NCBI GenBank assembly: GCA_021735105.1
Contig: JAIPHS010000047.1
Location: 1-7,191 of the forward strand
Length of the DNA: 7,191 bases
Origin: Candidatus Omnitrophota bacterium
GTDB lineage: Bacteria > Omnitrophota > Gorgyraeia > Duberdicusellales > 4484-171
Direction of reading: 5' to 3'
Shown here: piece after piece, positions 1 to 6,138 of the stretch
Numbering within the stretch: the first letter of the stretch is position 1
How the letters are laid out: each line of letters begins with the position of its first letter
Made by a program: the position numbers and the translations under genes
The notes under the pieces: model-generated
Databases searched by the model: none
What the model was told of the DNA's origin: nothing
The model's input: only the letters and a program-made list of their open reading frames with translations

Positions 1-768
1 AACAATTTTTCTGATATTGTCATAAGCACGGGAAATTTTACCGCTCCTGTAGCCAAAATATTTTCCTCTTCTCAAGGGGCGAAAATCGCAGTAATTTTAA
101 GGACTAACCTTGCGCCTTCAAGGTTTGATCTTGCGATTATTCCTGAACATGACCGGGTTTTTGCGGATAATCTTATAAAAATTAAAGGAGCCTTAACCTA
201 TCCGGCAGATTTAGATAAAAAGAAAGATAAATGCAAGAGTTATTTTTCACTAACACCAGATAAAAAAGTTTCTGTTTTTATTGGCGGGCCGGTTTTTGAT
301 CAAAATGAATTTTTTAGAAACGTAAAATATTTTATCAAGCAACTAAAAAATTTTTCTAAAGAAAAAAATTATAAGATTTTGATTAGTAGTTCACGACGCA
401 CACCAAAATCTGTTGAGGCCCATATGAAAAGAGAGTTAGCTGACTTTGAAAACACAGAAGCTTTAGTTGTAGCCAGTGAAGGTAATTATGATTTTGTTTT
501 TGAAGGTTTTATTTTAACCTCAGATATTGTATTTAGTTCAAGTGAAAGCATCTCAATGATCTCAGAAATTGCTTCTTTAGGTAAGCCTTGTGTTTGCACC
601 TTTTTTGAGACTGAAGATGATAAGCGAAAGGTCTTTTTAAGTTCTCTAAGAAAAGAAGTTAATTTTTTAAGATATCCGTATAAGATTAGGGACAAAAACC
701 TAAAAATATCTAAGATGTTTTCTCAAAATCGTAAGGTTTTAGAAAAAGCAGTAGAAAGAGTATTATAA
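1..768 (+). CDS. ELM1-family (COG3660 / DUF1022) protein, 5' end outside window
   Basis: The frame is open from the first base to TAA at 766-768, giving 255 visible residues. No start is visible, so the gene begins upstream of the window. An internal TTG at 379 would begin a shorter frame, but conserved family sequence lies before it. Motifs seen, in visible-residue numbering: STGNFTAP near 10-16, FDLAIIPEHD at 42-51, GGP at 95-97, SSRRTP at 130-135, and a segment near 174-189 (SDIVFSSSESISMISE). These match the pattern of the Mito_fiss_Elm1 family: FDL-x3-P-x-HD, then GGP, then SRRTP, then a serine-rich D/E-S-x-SM-x-x-E motif. The family has a GT-B-like fold. In bacteria its members are annotated as predicted nucleotide-sugar enzymes and often sit near LPS genes; their biochemical role is not settled. 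The stop lies inside the first copy of a 66-bp repeat. It is probably co-transcribed with the GT4-GT9 gene downstream, since no convincing promoter separates them. Confidence 0.85.
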   Translation, partial: NNFSDIVISTGNFTAPVAKIFSSSQGAKIAVILRTNLAPSRFDLAIIPEHDRVFADNLIKIKGALTYPADLDKKKDKCKSYFSLTPDKKVSVFIGGPVFDQNEFFRNVKYFIKQLKNFSKEKNYKILISSSRRTPKSVEAHMKRELADFENTEALVVASEGNYDFVFEGFILTSDIVFSSSESISMISEIASLGKPCVCTFFETEDDKRKVFLSSLRKEVNFLRYPYKIRDKNLKISKMFSQNRKVLEKAVERVL

Positions 769-831
769 AACAATTTTGAAAAGGGTGTAGAGACTAAAGA
801 GATGCGTGTTATTCAAATTTTACCAAAAATG
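766..831 (+). repeat. 66-bp perfect direct repeat, copy 1
   Basis: Bases 766-831 are identical to 899-964 at all 66 positions, with an offset of 133 bp. The match begins in the stop codon of the ELM1-family gene (TAAAACAATTTTG) and ends at the tenth codon of the glycosyltransferase start (CCAAAAATG). This copy therefore holds a duplicate of the upstream region, the start codon (802) and the first ten codons of the gene that really starts at 935. The match stops abruptly at both ends: base 765 is A against G at 898, and base 832 is C against A at 965. Confidence 0.97.
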
Positions 832-898
832 CATCCACTTATTTGCGAAGCAAATTCTGCCCGAAGGGCAGTAGTGGATCCATTATTACTATCAAAAG
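832..898 (+). mobile_element. 67-bp insert between the direct repeats, possible small non-autonomous element
   Basis: This segment is the only part of 766-964 not present in both repeat copies. It consists of one C, a 47-nt self-complementary core (833-879) and a 19-bp AT-rich tail (880-898). Deleting one repeat copy plus this insert (133 bp) would restore an uninterrupted gene start with normal spacing, so the segment looks like an addition. It has no transposase and is too short to encode one, so any movement would have to be driven in trans. The class is not identified. Compact palindromes resemble REP sequences mobilised by Y1/RAYT transposases, but such transposases do not normally make long target duplications. 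A local rearrangement or an assembly artefact is also possible. Confidence 0.45.
833..879 (+). repeat. Three-way-junction palindrome: 7-bp stem closing two GAA-loop hairpins
   Basis: The closing stem is ATCCACT (833-839) with AGTGGAT (873-879), 7 perfect pairs. Arm 1 is ATTTGC-GAA-GCAAAT (841-855), 6 perfect pairs. Arm 2 is CTGCCC-GAA-GGGCAG (857-871), 6 perfect pairs. One unpaired T separates the elements at each junction (840, 856, 872), so all 47 bases are accounted for with no mismatch. Arm 1 contains GCGAAGC, a heptamer known to form an exceptionally stable single-stranded DNA mini-hairpin. The reverse strand would carry TTC loops. The plan resembles T-shaped terminal hairpins and REP-type palindromes. 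No run of T follows, so it is not a normal intrinsic terminator. Confidence 0.9.
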
Positions 899-964
899 TA
901 AAACAATTTTGAAAAGGGTGTAGAGACTAAAGAGATGCGTGTTATTCAAATTTTACCAAAAATG
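899..964 (+). repeat. 66-bp perfect direct repeat, copy 2 (contains the functional gene start)
   Basis: This is the second copy of the 766-831 repeat. It carries the start codon at 935 that leads into the full glycosyltransferase. The upstream sequence has AAAAGGG at 912-918, too far from the ATG for a good Shine-Dalgarno site, and AGAG abutting the ATG. The ribosome binding site is therefore weak in both copies. Confidence 0.97.
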
Positions 965-3013
965 AAAGCGGGGGGAGTTGAAAGGGGTGTCTTGGATTTA
1001 GTTAAATATTTTAAAGTCTCTGGTAATTTTCCAAATTTTGAGAGTATAGTCGTAAGTGCTGGAGGAAATCTGACTTATTTGTTAGATAATCTTGAAATAA
1101 AACATTATCAGTTTTCTGTGGATAAAAAATCGTTTTTTTCTTTATTAACAATTCCTAAAATTTCAAAACTTATTTCAAAAGAACGGCCGGAGATAATTCA
1201 TGCCCGGAGCCGGGTGCCGGCTTGGCTAAGCTTTTTTGCGACTCGCAACACTGAATGTCATTTTATAACTACAGCTCATGGGATATATAAAAATAAAATA
1301 TCAAGTGAAGTAATGGGTTGGGGTAAGATAGTAATTTGTCCTTCTAAAACCGTTGCCCGTCACATGAAAGAAAAGTTTGGAGTCCCTGAAGAAAAAATTA
1401 TAATTATCCCCCGCTGGGTGGATTTAGATAAATTTAAATTTTTTAATTATCAAAATCGAATAGATGCTAATTTCATAGTAAGCATAGGGAGAATTTCTCC
1501 CACAAAAGGATATCAATATTTAATTGATGCCTTCAGAAAAGTGGTAAGATTTAACCCTTACCTTAAACTTAAAATAGTAGGGTCTGTTGATAAAAATAAG
1601 TCAAGATATTTTGATTATTTAAAAACCTTAGTAACTAGATTTTCGTTAAATTACAATGTTGAATTTATTGGATTTTGCCAAGATATTGAGAATATTTTAC
1701 CTAAAGCAAAGTTATTGGTTGCTCCTTCTTTAGTCCAAGAAGCCTTTGGGCGGGTGGTAGTTGAAGCGGCTGCTTGCGGTACGCCGGTTATTGCAACTAA
1801 GGTAGGAGGATTTCAAGAAATAATTGATGATAAAAAAGATGGGTTGTTAGTGCCTTCTGCAAATTCTGATTTATTATCTGAGGCAATCTTAAAATTGATT
1901 AATGATCCCGGCTTATCAGAAGATATGGCAATAAAAGCAAGAGCTAAAGTTGAGGCGCATTATACGATGGATAAGATTCTAAATTCCCTAGAAGGGGTTT
2001 ATGAAAAAATAGTAAAAGAAAAAAGGATACTAATTACCAAGTTGTCTTCTTTGGGAGATATAATTTTAGCGATTCCTTCTTTAGCGCGTCTTCGTCAGGA
2101 ATTTCCGGATGCGAAAATATATTTACTTACCCTGAAAAAATATGCCAGCTTTTTTTATGGTTGTCCTTATATAGATAAAATCATAACTGTATCTCCAGAC
2201 TATAAAAAAATAAAAAAAATCTTCCAAATAAGTAAAAGATTAAGAAGGCTATCTTTTGATTATATAATTGATTTACAAAATAACCGAGTTAGCCAATTAA
2301 TTAGTTTTTTAAGTTTTGGAAGAAAATCTTTTGGGTTTGGGAGAAAATTAGGATTTTTGTTAAATCATACCGCATCTTACAAAAAAGGTGAAAAAATTGA
2401 CCCGCTTGATTCTCAGGAGAAAATTCTAAAACTTCTAGGGGTAACTTTTAAGGAAAAGAAGTTATTGTTTTGGCAAACCAAACCGCTTGATTTATCAGGT
2501 TTCAATTTAGGTAAAGGTAAATTAGTCGGGATTAATGTTTCTGCTTCAAAAAAATGGGAGACAAAAAATTGGTCTGGAGAAAATATTAATCATTTTATTA
2601 AGTTATTTACTAAAAAATATCCTGATTGTAAAATCGTACTTTTAGGTGATAAAATGAGCTTATTGCAAGCTGAAATAGTAGAAAGATCTAATAAGTCTAA
2701 GCGAATTATTAATCTTTGCGGCAAAACGGAAATTGCCGAGCTTATTGAAGTATTAAAAAAATTAAGTCTTTTTATTACCCCTGATACAGCTAGTTTGCAT
2801 TTGGCTCAATGCTTGGGGGTTGAAACCATAGCTCTTTTTGGGCCAACTAATCCCAAGCTTCATACTGTTAGATCTTCTAACCTTAAGATTATCGATGAAG
2901 GCCTACCTTGTCAATATTGTTATAAAAATAAATGCAGGTCCAATCAATGCATGAAGGCTATCTCGGCAAAAGAAGTGATGCTGTTGGTAAGCAGTATTTT
3001 AGAAAAAAATTAA
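935..3013 (+). CDS. Two-domain glycosyltransferase: GT4 fused to GT9 (heptosyltransferase-like)
   Basis: This 692-residue cytoplasmic protein is about twice the length of either family. Residues 1 to about 360 are a GT4 retaining glycosyltransferase. It starts MRVIQILPKM followed by GGVERG, has GRISPTKG with R186 and K191 (the usual diphosphate-binding pair), and an EX7E motif with E269 and E277. Residues about 362-692 are a GT9 domain. It has SSLGD with D375 at the WaaC/WaaF catalytic aspartate position, a KNW motif near 544, PDTASLHLA with D617 and H622, FGPTNP at 635-640, and cysteines 659, 662, 667 and 672. The domains join with almost no linker (YEKIVKEKRILITK). The ATG at 935 is chosen because GT4 proteins begin exactly there; an identical ATG at 802 leads into a dead-end frame. 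It likely adds two successive sugars, perhaps heptose, to the LPS core. The substrates are inferred. An A-rich stretch at the junction (around 2022-2034) makes an indel check sensible. Confidence 0.93.
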   Translation: MRVIQILPKMKAGGVERGVLDLVKYFKVSGNFPNFESIVVSAGGNLTYLLDNLEIKHYQFSVDKKSFFSLLTIPKISKLISKERPEIIHARSRVPAWLSFFATRNTECHFITTAHGIYKNKISSEVMGWGKIVICPSKTVARHMKEKFGVPEEKIIIIPRWVDLDKFKFFNYQNRIDANFIVSIGRISPTKGYQYLIDAFRKVVRFNPYLKLKIVGSVDKNKSRYFDYLKTLVTRFSLNYNVEFIGFCQDIENILPKAKLLVAPSLVQEAFGRVVVEAAACGTPVIATKVGGFQEIIDDKKDGLLVPSANSDLLSEAILKLINDPGLSEDMAIKARAKVEAHYTMDKILNSLEGVYEKIVKEKRILITKLSSLGDIILAIPSLARLRQEFPDAKIYLLTLKKYASFFYGCPYIDKIITVSPDYKKIKKIFQISKRLRRLSFDYIIDLQNNRVSQLISFLSFGRKSFGFGRKLGFLLNHTASYKKGEKIDPLDSQEKILKLLGVTFKEKKLLFWQTKPLDLSGFNLGKGKLVGINVSASKKWETKNWSGENINHFIKLFTKKYPDCKIVLLGDKMSLLQAEIVERSNKSKRIINLCGKTEIAELIEVLKKLSLFITPDTASLHLAQCLGVETIALFGPTNPKLHTVRSSNLKIIDEGLPCQYCYKNKCRSNQCMKAISAKEVMLLVSSILEKN

Positions 3014-4044
3014 TCTTTCTTTCCTAACAGCTCTTGAACATATCTAAAAATATCATTAGGTTTTATTTTTTTTATGCAACGGTATTGCATCTGGCAGTTT
3101 TTTTGATAACAGGGTACCGGGCAGATATCATTTTCAAATAATATATATCCTTTTGCTTTATTTATAGGCTTTGTACAATTGGGGCTAGTGGGTCCGTACA
3201 TTCCAATAAATTTTGTACCTATTGCCCCGGCAAGGTGAAGCGGGCCGGAGTCTCCGGATATGACTAAATCCAGATAACTATATAAACAGGCAAGCTGCCG
3301 AAGAGTAGTTTTTCCGCTTAAGTCTATAACTTTTTTTCCAAATTGGGAAAAAAGAGGCATTATTTTTTTTTCTCTATTTTTTGAAGTTAGAAAAAAAGCT
3401 GAATTCGGGTATTTATTAAGAATTTCTTTGATTAATTCCTGATAGTTAGATAAAGGCCAATTTTTAGGGGCCCAATTGCTAAAAGGATTAAGGCCGATTA
3501 AATAATTATTTTTTAAAAAATTAATCTGGGGAATAATTTTTTTTATGTTTTCTTTTTCATTATCTTTTAGGTATATTCGGCAATTTTTATCGGCTATTGG
3601 GAATCCTGATTTTTCTAAAATATTAAGATAGTAGTCTTGCTTATGAATAGAATCTTTTTCTATCGCAGGGATTCTTTTGGTAAGAAGTATTGACCGTTTT
3701 TTATAGTCGTAGCCGATCCTTTCTTTTACTTTTGCAAGAAAAATTAATAAAGTTTTAGTAGCAGAGCGATGAAAAAATATTGCTTTATTAAAATGGTAAG
3801 ATTTAACTTTTTGAATAAATTTGATTTTAGAAAATATACTTTTTTCTTCCTTTTTTTCATCTAGTTTGAATATTTTATCAATATAAGGGTTGTTTTCTAA
3901 AATGGGGGCAGCCCTTGGTGCCACAGCAACTCCTAAAAAACTTTCCGGGTAGCTTTTTTTTAGAGCTTGAAAAACTGGTGTTGTGAAAATTACATCACCT
4001 AGCCAGTTAGGTTCAACTATTATTATCTTTAATCGCTTTTTCAT
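3010..4044 (-). CDS. waaF: ADP-heptose:LPS heptosyltransferase II-like protein (GT9)
   Basis: This GT9 enzyme would transfer heptose from ADP-heptose to the growing LPS inner core at the cytoplasmic face of the inner membrane. I start it at ATG 4044, giving 344 residues. A longer frame begins at a TTG (4053), but the ATG sits directly before the first beta-strand. Motifs: PNWLGD with the catalytic-position D17, APKNWP near 192-197, SGDSGPLHLAGA with D265 and H270, and YGPTSP, close to WaaF in wording and order. Cysteines at 308, 312, 317 and 323 form the C-terminal cluster seen in many WaaF homologues. It overlaps the end of the upstream GT4 gene by 32 bp, which suggests translational coupling; no Shine-Dalgarno site is obvious. 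Its stop shares TTAA with the stop of the convergent fusion gene. Assignment to GT9 is firm; WaaF rather than another heptosyltransferase is probable, not proven. Confidence 0.88.
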   Translation of the reverse strand: MKKRLKIIIVEPNWLGDVIFTTPVFQALKKSYPESFLGVAVAPRAAPILENNPYIDKIFKLDEKKEEKSIFSKIKFIQKVKSYHFNKAIFFHRSATKTLLIFLAKVKERIGYDYKKRSILLTKRIPAIEKDSIHKQDYYLNILEKSGFPIADKNCRIYLKDNEKENIKKIIPQINFLKNNYLIGLNPFSNWAPKNWPLSNYQELIKEILNKYPNSAFFLTSKNREKKIMPLFSQFGKKVIDLSGKTTLRQLACLYSYLDLVISGDSGPLHLAGAIGTKFIGMYGPTSPNCTKPINKAKGYILFENDICPVPCYQKNCQMQYRCIKKIKPNDIFRYVQELLGKKD

Positions 4045-5101
4045 AAATTTCAATAAAGCTATCTATTTTTTTAGTTATGTCAAATTTATCTATTACCTGG
4101 TTTCTAGCATTTTTAGATATTGTTTGATACAACTCTTTATTCTTTTTTAACTTAATAATCGCTTCAGCTATGGCTAAACTATCACCAATAGGTACCTTTA
4201 AGCCGGTTTTTTCTTGGCTTACTAGTAAGTTTAGGCCATCAACACCGGATACAATCGGTGGTATTCCTAAGTATTGGGCTTCAACCACCGAAAGGCCCAG
4301 CGGTTCTTCCAAAGAAGGGAGGCAAAATATATCCAAAGAGTTTAGAAACGCAGAAAGGGGTTTTCGTTGCAGTAAAGTAAGATGGTTGTTAATTTTTAAT
4401 TTTTTTACAAGATCCATTAAAGTCTCTTGGTAGCTACCTTCTCCTAATATGTAAAACTTTGCCTTGGGATATGTTTCTAAAACCTTTGGAATGCTTGCGA
4501 TTAAATATTGGAAACCTTTAACTGACGAAAGCCTTCCTGATGCTCCAACTATTGGATTTCCTTCTAACTGCAAAGAAGGAGTCTTTTGGTTTAAAGTTTC
4601 AAGATCAATTCCGGAAAGAATAGTTTTTATTTTTTTTGGATCTGCGCCAAAATAGTTTATTAAATCATCTTTTACAAGCGGAGTAATTGCAATTGAATAT
4701 TTACCCTGGGCTTTTATTATTTTTCGTATTTTCCTAGTTTTATTTTTTTTATAAAATCCATGAAAATTAGCTAGGTGGGGTATTTTGGTAAATAAACTAC
4801 TAAGCTGTGATGCAACTTGAGTAACTCGAGTATGTGAATGAATCAGGTTGTAAGGAAATTGTTTATGGATTTTGGCTATTTTAATCGCACTGGCGATAAT
4901 TTTTGAGGAGAGTTCGTTTTTAGTTTTAATTGGAATTTCATAGAGTTTGATCCCTAATTCTTTAAATTTATTGGCTTGATTGCCGCCGGAAGAACAGATA
5001 GCAACTTCAATACCTTTTTCTTTGAGATATTTAGCTAAGGTATAGGTGTAAGTTGTTATCCCGCCAATATTAAGATGAGGCAGCACTTGTAAAATCCGCA
5101 T
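4013..5101 (-). CDS. GT4 family glycosyltransferase
   Basis: This 362-residue protein has the usual length for a GT4 retaining glycosyltransferase and no signal peptide or membrane segment. It starts MRILQVLPHLNIGG at ATG 5101, the standard GT4 N-terminal strand and glycine loop. Further motifs are HSHTR near 88-92, NFHGF near 112-116, GRLSSVKG with R190 and K195 for binding the donor diphosphate, and an EX7E motif with E266 and E274 in PSLEEPLGLSVVEA. It is the first gene of a two-gene minus-strand unit with the WaaF-like gene, whose start lies inside its 3' end. The N-terminus resembles the GT4 half of the fusion protein (MRVIQILPKM), so the two are probably paralogues. The donor and acceptor cannot be told from sequence; a core or outer-core sugar on LPS is the likely job given the neighbours. 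Transcription probably begins in the intergenic region at 5102-5202. Confidence 0.93.
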   Translation of the reverse strand: MRILQVLPHLNIGGITTYTYTLAKYLKEKGIEVAICSSGGNQANKFKELGIKLYEIPIKTKNELSSKIIASAIKIAKIHKQFPYNLIHSHTRVTQVASQLSSLFTKIPHLANFHGFYKKNKTRKIRKIIKAQGKYSIAITPLVKDDLINYFGADPKKIKTILSGIDLETLNQKTPSLQLEGNPIVGASGRLSSVKGFQYLIASIPKVLETYPKAKFYILGEGSYQETLMDLVKKLKINNHLTLLQRKPLSAFLNSLDIFCLPSLEEPLGLSVVEAQYLGIPPIVSGVDGLNLLVSQEKTGLKVPIGDSLAIAEAIIKLKKNKELYQTISKNARNQVIDKFDITKKIDSFIEIYEKAIKDNNS

Positions 5102-5145
5102 TTAGTTAAGATATCATAGGATAGCGAAGATGGGAAGAAAAAAAC

Positions 5146-5174
5146 TTGCCCTCAAGGCCTAGAAAAGTTATATT
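5146..5174 (+). promoter_or_regulatory. Sigma-70-type promoter candidate for the GT9 pair at 5203-7153
   Basis: The candidate is TTGCCC (5146-5151), a 17-bp spacer, then TATATT (5169-5174). The predicted transcription start near 5181 leaves a leader of about 22 nt before the ATG at 5203. No strong Shine-Dalgarno site is visible; AGGATAAG at 5183-5190 is the nearest purine-rich stretch. The -10 box overlaps the -10 box of the opposing promoter candidate. Confidence 0.5.
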
Positions 5175-5196
5175 ATTAATCTAGGATAAGTGTTAA
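5167..5196 (-). promoter_or_regulatory. Sigma-70-type promoter candidate for the minus-strand GT4-waaF pair
   Basis: Read on the minus strand, this is TTAACA (5196-5191), an 18-bp spacer, then TATAAC (5172-5167). Each box matches the consensus at five of six positions. The predicted start near 5160 gives a leader of about 60 nt before the ATG at 5101. It shares -10 bases with the plus-strand candidate, so polymerase could probably occupy only one at a time. Confidence 0.45.
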
Positions 5197-5202
5197 TCTT
5201 AT

Positions 5203-6138
5203 ATGATGAAAAATATAAAAAAAATTATAATTAATTTTCCCACCAATATCGGTGATGCGATTCTAGCTTTACCAGCCCTAGATAGAATAAAAACTAACTT
5301 TCCGGAGGCAAGAATTACGGCGATTGTTAGCCCGAAAACAAAAAAATTTTTTTCTAAAAATAATTTTATCGATCAAGTTGTTTTATTTGATAAACGCTGG
5401 CGGGCTAGAGAAAAGGTAAGGTTTTGCCTGAATTTAAGAAAACAATTTGATTTAATGATTGATTTTAAAAATTCAATGTTACCTATTTTTTTAGGAGTAA
5501 AACAACATACGCCCTTTATCCGCCGATTTTCTAAAAAATCGCATATTAAGGATAGATATTTAAAATTAGTAGAAAATATTGCGCCAAAACTTGCTTGCCT
5601 AAAAAGTAAATTTATAGTTTCAGAAAGTCATAAAAAAAAATGGAATCTTTCTGATAAAGAAAAATATATCTTTTTCGGTTGTTTTTCCCGTTCTTATCGA
5701 AAAGAATACCCGATAGATAATCTAATAGGCCTTGTAGATAAGCTAAGAGGCAAATACAGGTGCGTTTTGTTAGGACTCGGGCAAGACCAGAAAAAGTTTG
5801 ATCAATTTAAATTAAAGCAAGGGGTTATTAATTTAGTTGGTAAAACCGATATGGCTGATGTTTATTTTCTTCTTTTCCGATTTGCCGCAGCTGTAGTTGC
5901 GGTTGATTCCAGTATCATGCATTTATCCAGTTATCTTAATTTGCCGATAGTAGGATTATTCGGCCCTACTGCTCCGGAGCGCTCCGGCCCTTGGTCAAAG
6001 AAATCAGTAGTTTTGCAGAATAGAAAATTAGCTTGTATTCCTTGTGAAGAAAAAAAAGGCTGTCTTAATTTTGACTGTATGGATATAGGCCTAATCAAGA
6101 TAGTTAAAGAAATCGAACTTTTAGTAGAAGATGAATAA
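5203..6138 (+). CDS. GT9 family (heptosyltransferase-like) glycosyltransferase, short variant
   Basis: At 311 residues this is somewhat shorter than the GT9 norm of about 340 but has the full motif set. It has FPTNIGDAILALPAL with D18 at the catalytic position, RKEYP at 166-170 where relatives have K-x-W-P (tyrosine replaces tryptophan), VDSSIMHLS with D235 and H240 in the donor-binding motif, and FGPTAP at 253-258. Cysteines 278, 281, 287 and 292 form the C-terminal cluster. Two ATGs stand in tandem (5203 and 5206) and either could be used. The region between about 60 and 150 is shortened relative to the neighbours, which may reflect a different acceptor. It is the first gene of a plus-strand pair; its last 8 bp overlap the next start. 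It is probably an LPS core sugar transferase acting in the cytoplasm; heptose as donor is inferred from the family. Confidence 0.9.
   Translation: MMKNIKKIIINFPTNIGDAILALPALDRIKTNFPEARITAIVSPKTKKFFSKNNFIDQVVLFDKRWRAREKVRFCLNLRKQFDLMIDFKNSMLPIFLGVKQHTPFIRRFSKKSHIKDRYLKLVENIAPKLACLKSKFIVSESHKKKWNLSDKEKYIFFGCFSRSYRKEYPIDNLIGLVDKLRGKYRCVLLGLGQDQKKFDQFKLKQGVINLVGKTDMADVYFLLFRFAAAVVAVDSSIMHLSSYLNLPIVGLFGPTAPERSGPWSKKSVVLQNRKLACIPCEEKKGCLNFDCMDIGLIKIVKEIELLVEDE

Larger units (their letters stand above)
802..912 (+). pseudogene. Duplicated gene start forming a 36-codon decoy ORF
   Basis: The ATG at 802 is the duplicated start of the 935 gene and has the same upstream sequence as the real one. Its frame encodes MRVIQILPKM, identical to the first ten residues of the glycosyltransferase, then runs through the 67-bp hairpin insert. 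It stops at TGA 910-912, inside the second repeat copy and 22 bp before the ATG at 935. The product would be 36 residues, with the insert-encoded part unlike the glycosyltransferase. Because the repeat period is 133 bp (not a multiple of three), it cannot read into the downstream gene. It is best read as a broken 5' gene fragment. If translated, it could act as an upstream ORF affecting the real start. Whether it is translated is unknown. Confidence 0.4.

Noticed and set aside
833..879. Hairpin insert as an intrinsic terminator for the upstream ELM1-family gene
   Set aside because: No U-tract follows either arm or the closing stem; the next bases are CCATTATTAC. The three-way architecture is not that of a terminator.
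833..879. Cloverleaf-like insert as a tRNA or integron attC site
   Set aside because: It is too short for a tRNA, with 3-nt loops and no anticodon arm or T-loop. The core-site and bulge layout of attC is absent, and there is no integron gene or cassette array.
3001..3014. Run of seven A at 3003-3009 as a minus-strand terminator T-tract after the waaF-like gene
   Set aside because: No stable hairpin precedes the T-run in the minus orientation, and the run is coding sequence (the K-N end) of the fusion gene.
3245..3257. Perfect inverted repeat CCGGAG-T-CTCCGG
   Set aside because: It lies inside the codons for the conserved SGDSGP motif of the WaaF-like protein. The coding constraint explains it and no other regulatory feature is nearby.
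4051..4053. TTG start for the WaaF-like gene
   Set aside because: An ATG three codons later (4044) sits directly before the first conserved strand, and the TTG has no ribosome binding site to favour it.
4170..4655. Plus-strand ORFs of 87 and 63 codons opposite the minus-strand GT4 gene
   Set aside because: Antisense shadows of a well-supported GT4 coding sequence with no recognisable motif.
5138..5156. Possible minus-strand terminator or attenuator: CTTG-AGGG-CAAG followed by seven T
   Set aside because: The stem is only 4 bp with two A-T pairs, too weak for a credible intrinsic terminator. It falls in the predicted leader of the GT4-waaF unit, so I mention it but do not call it.
5974..5987. 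14-bp perfect palindrome CCGGAGCGCTCCGG
   Set aside because: It lies inside the coding sequence for APERSGP of the first plus-strand GT9 gene. There is no second copy and no adjacent T-run; probably chance.
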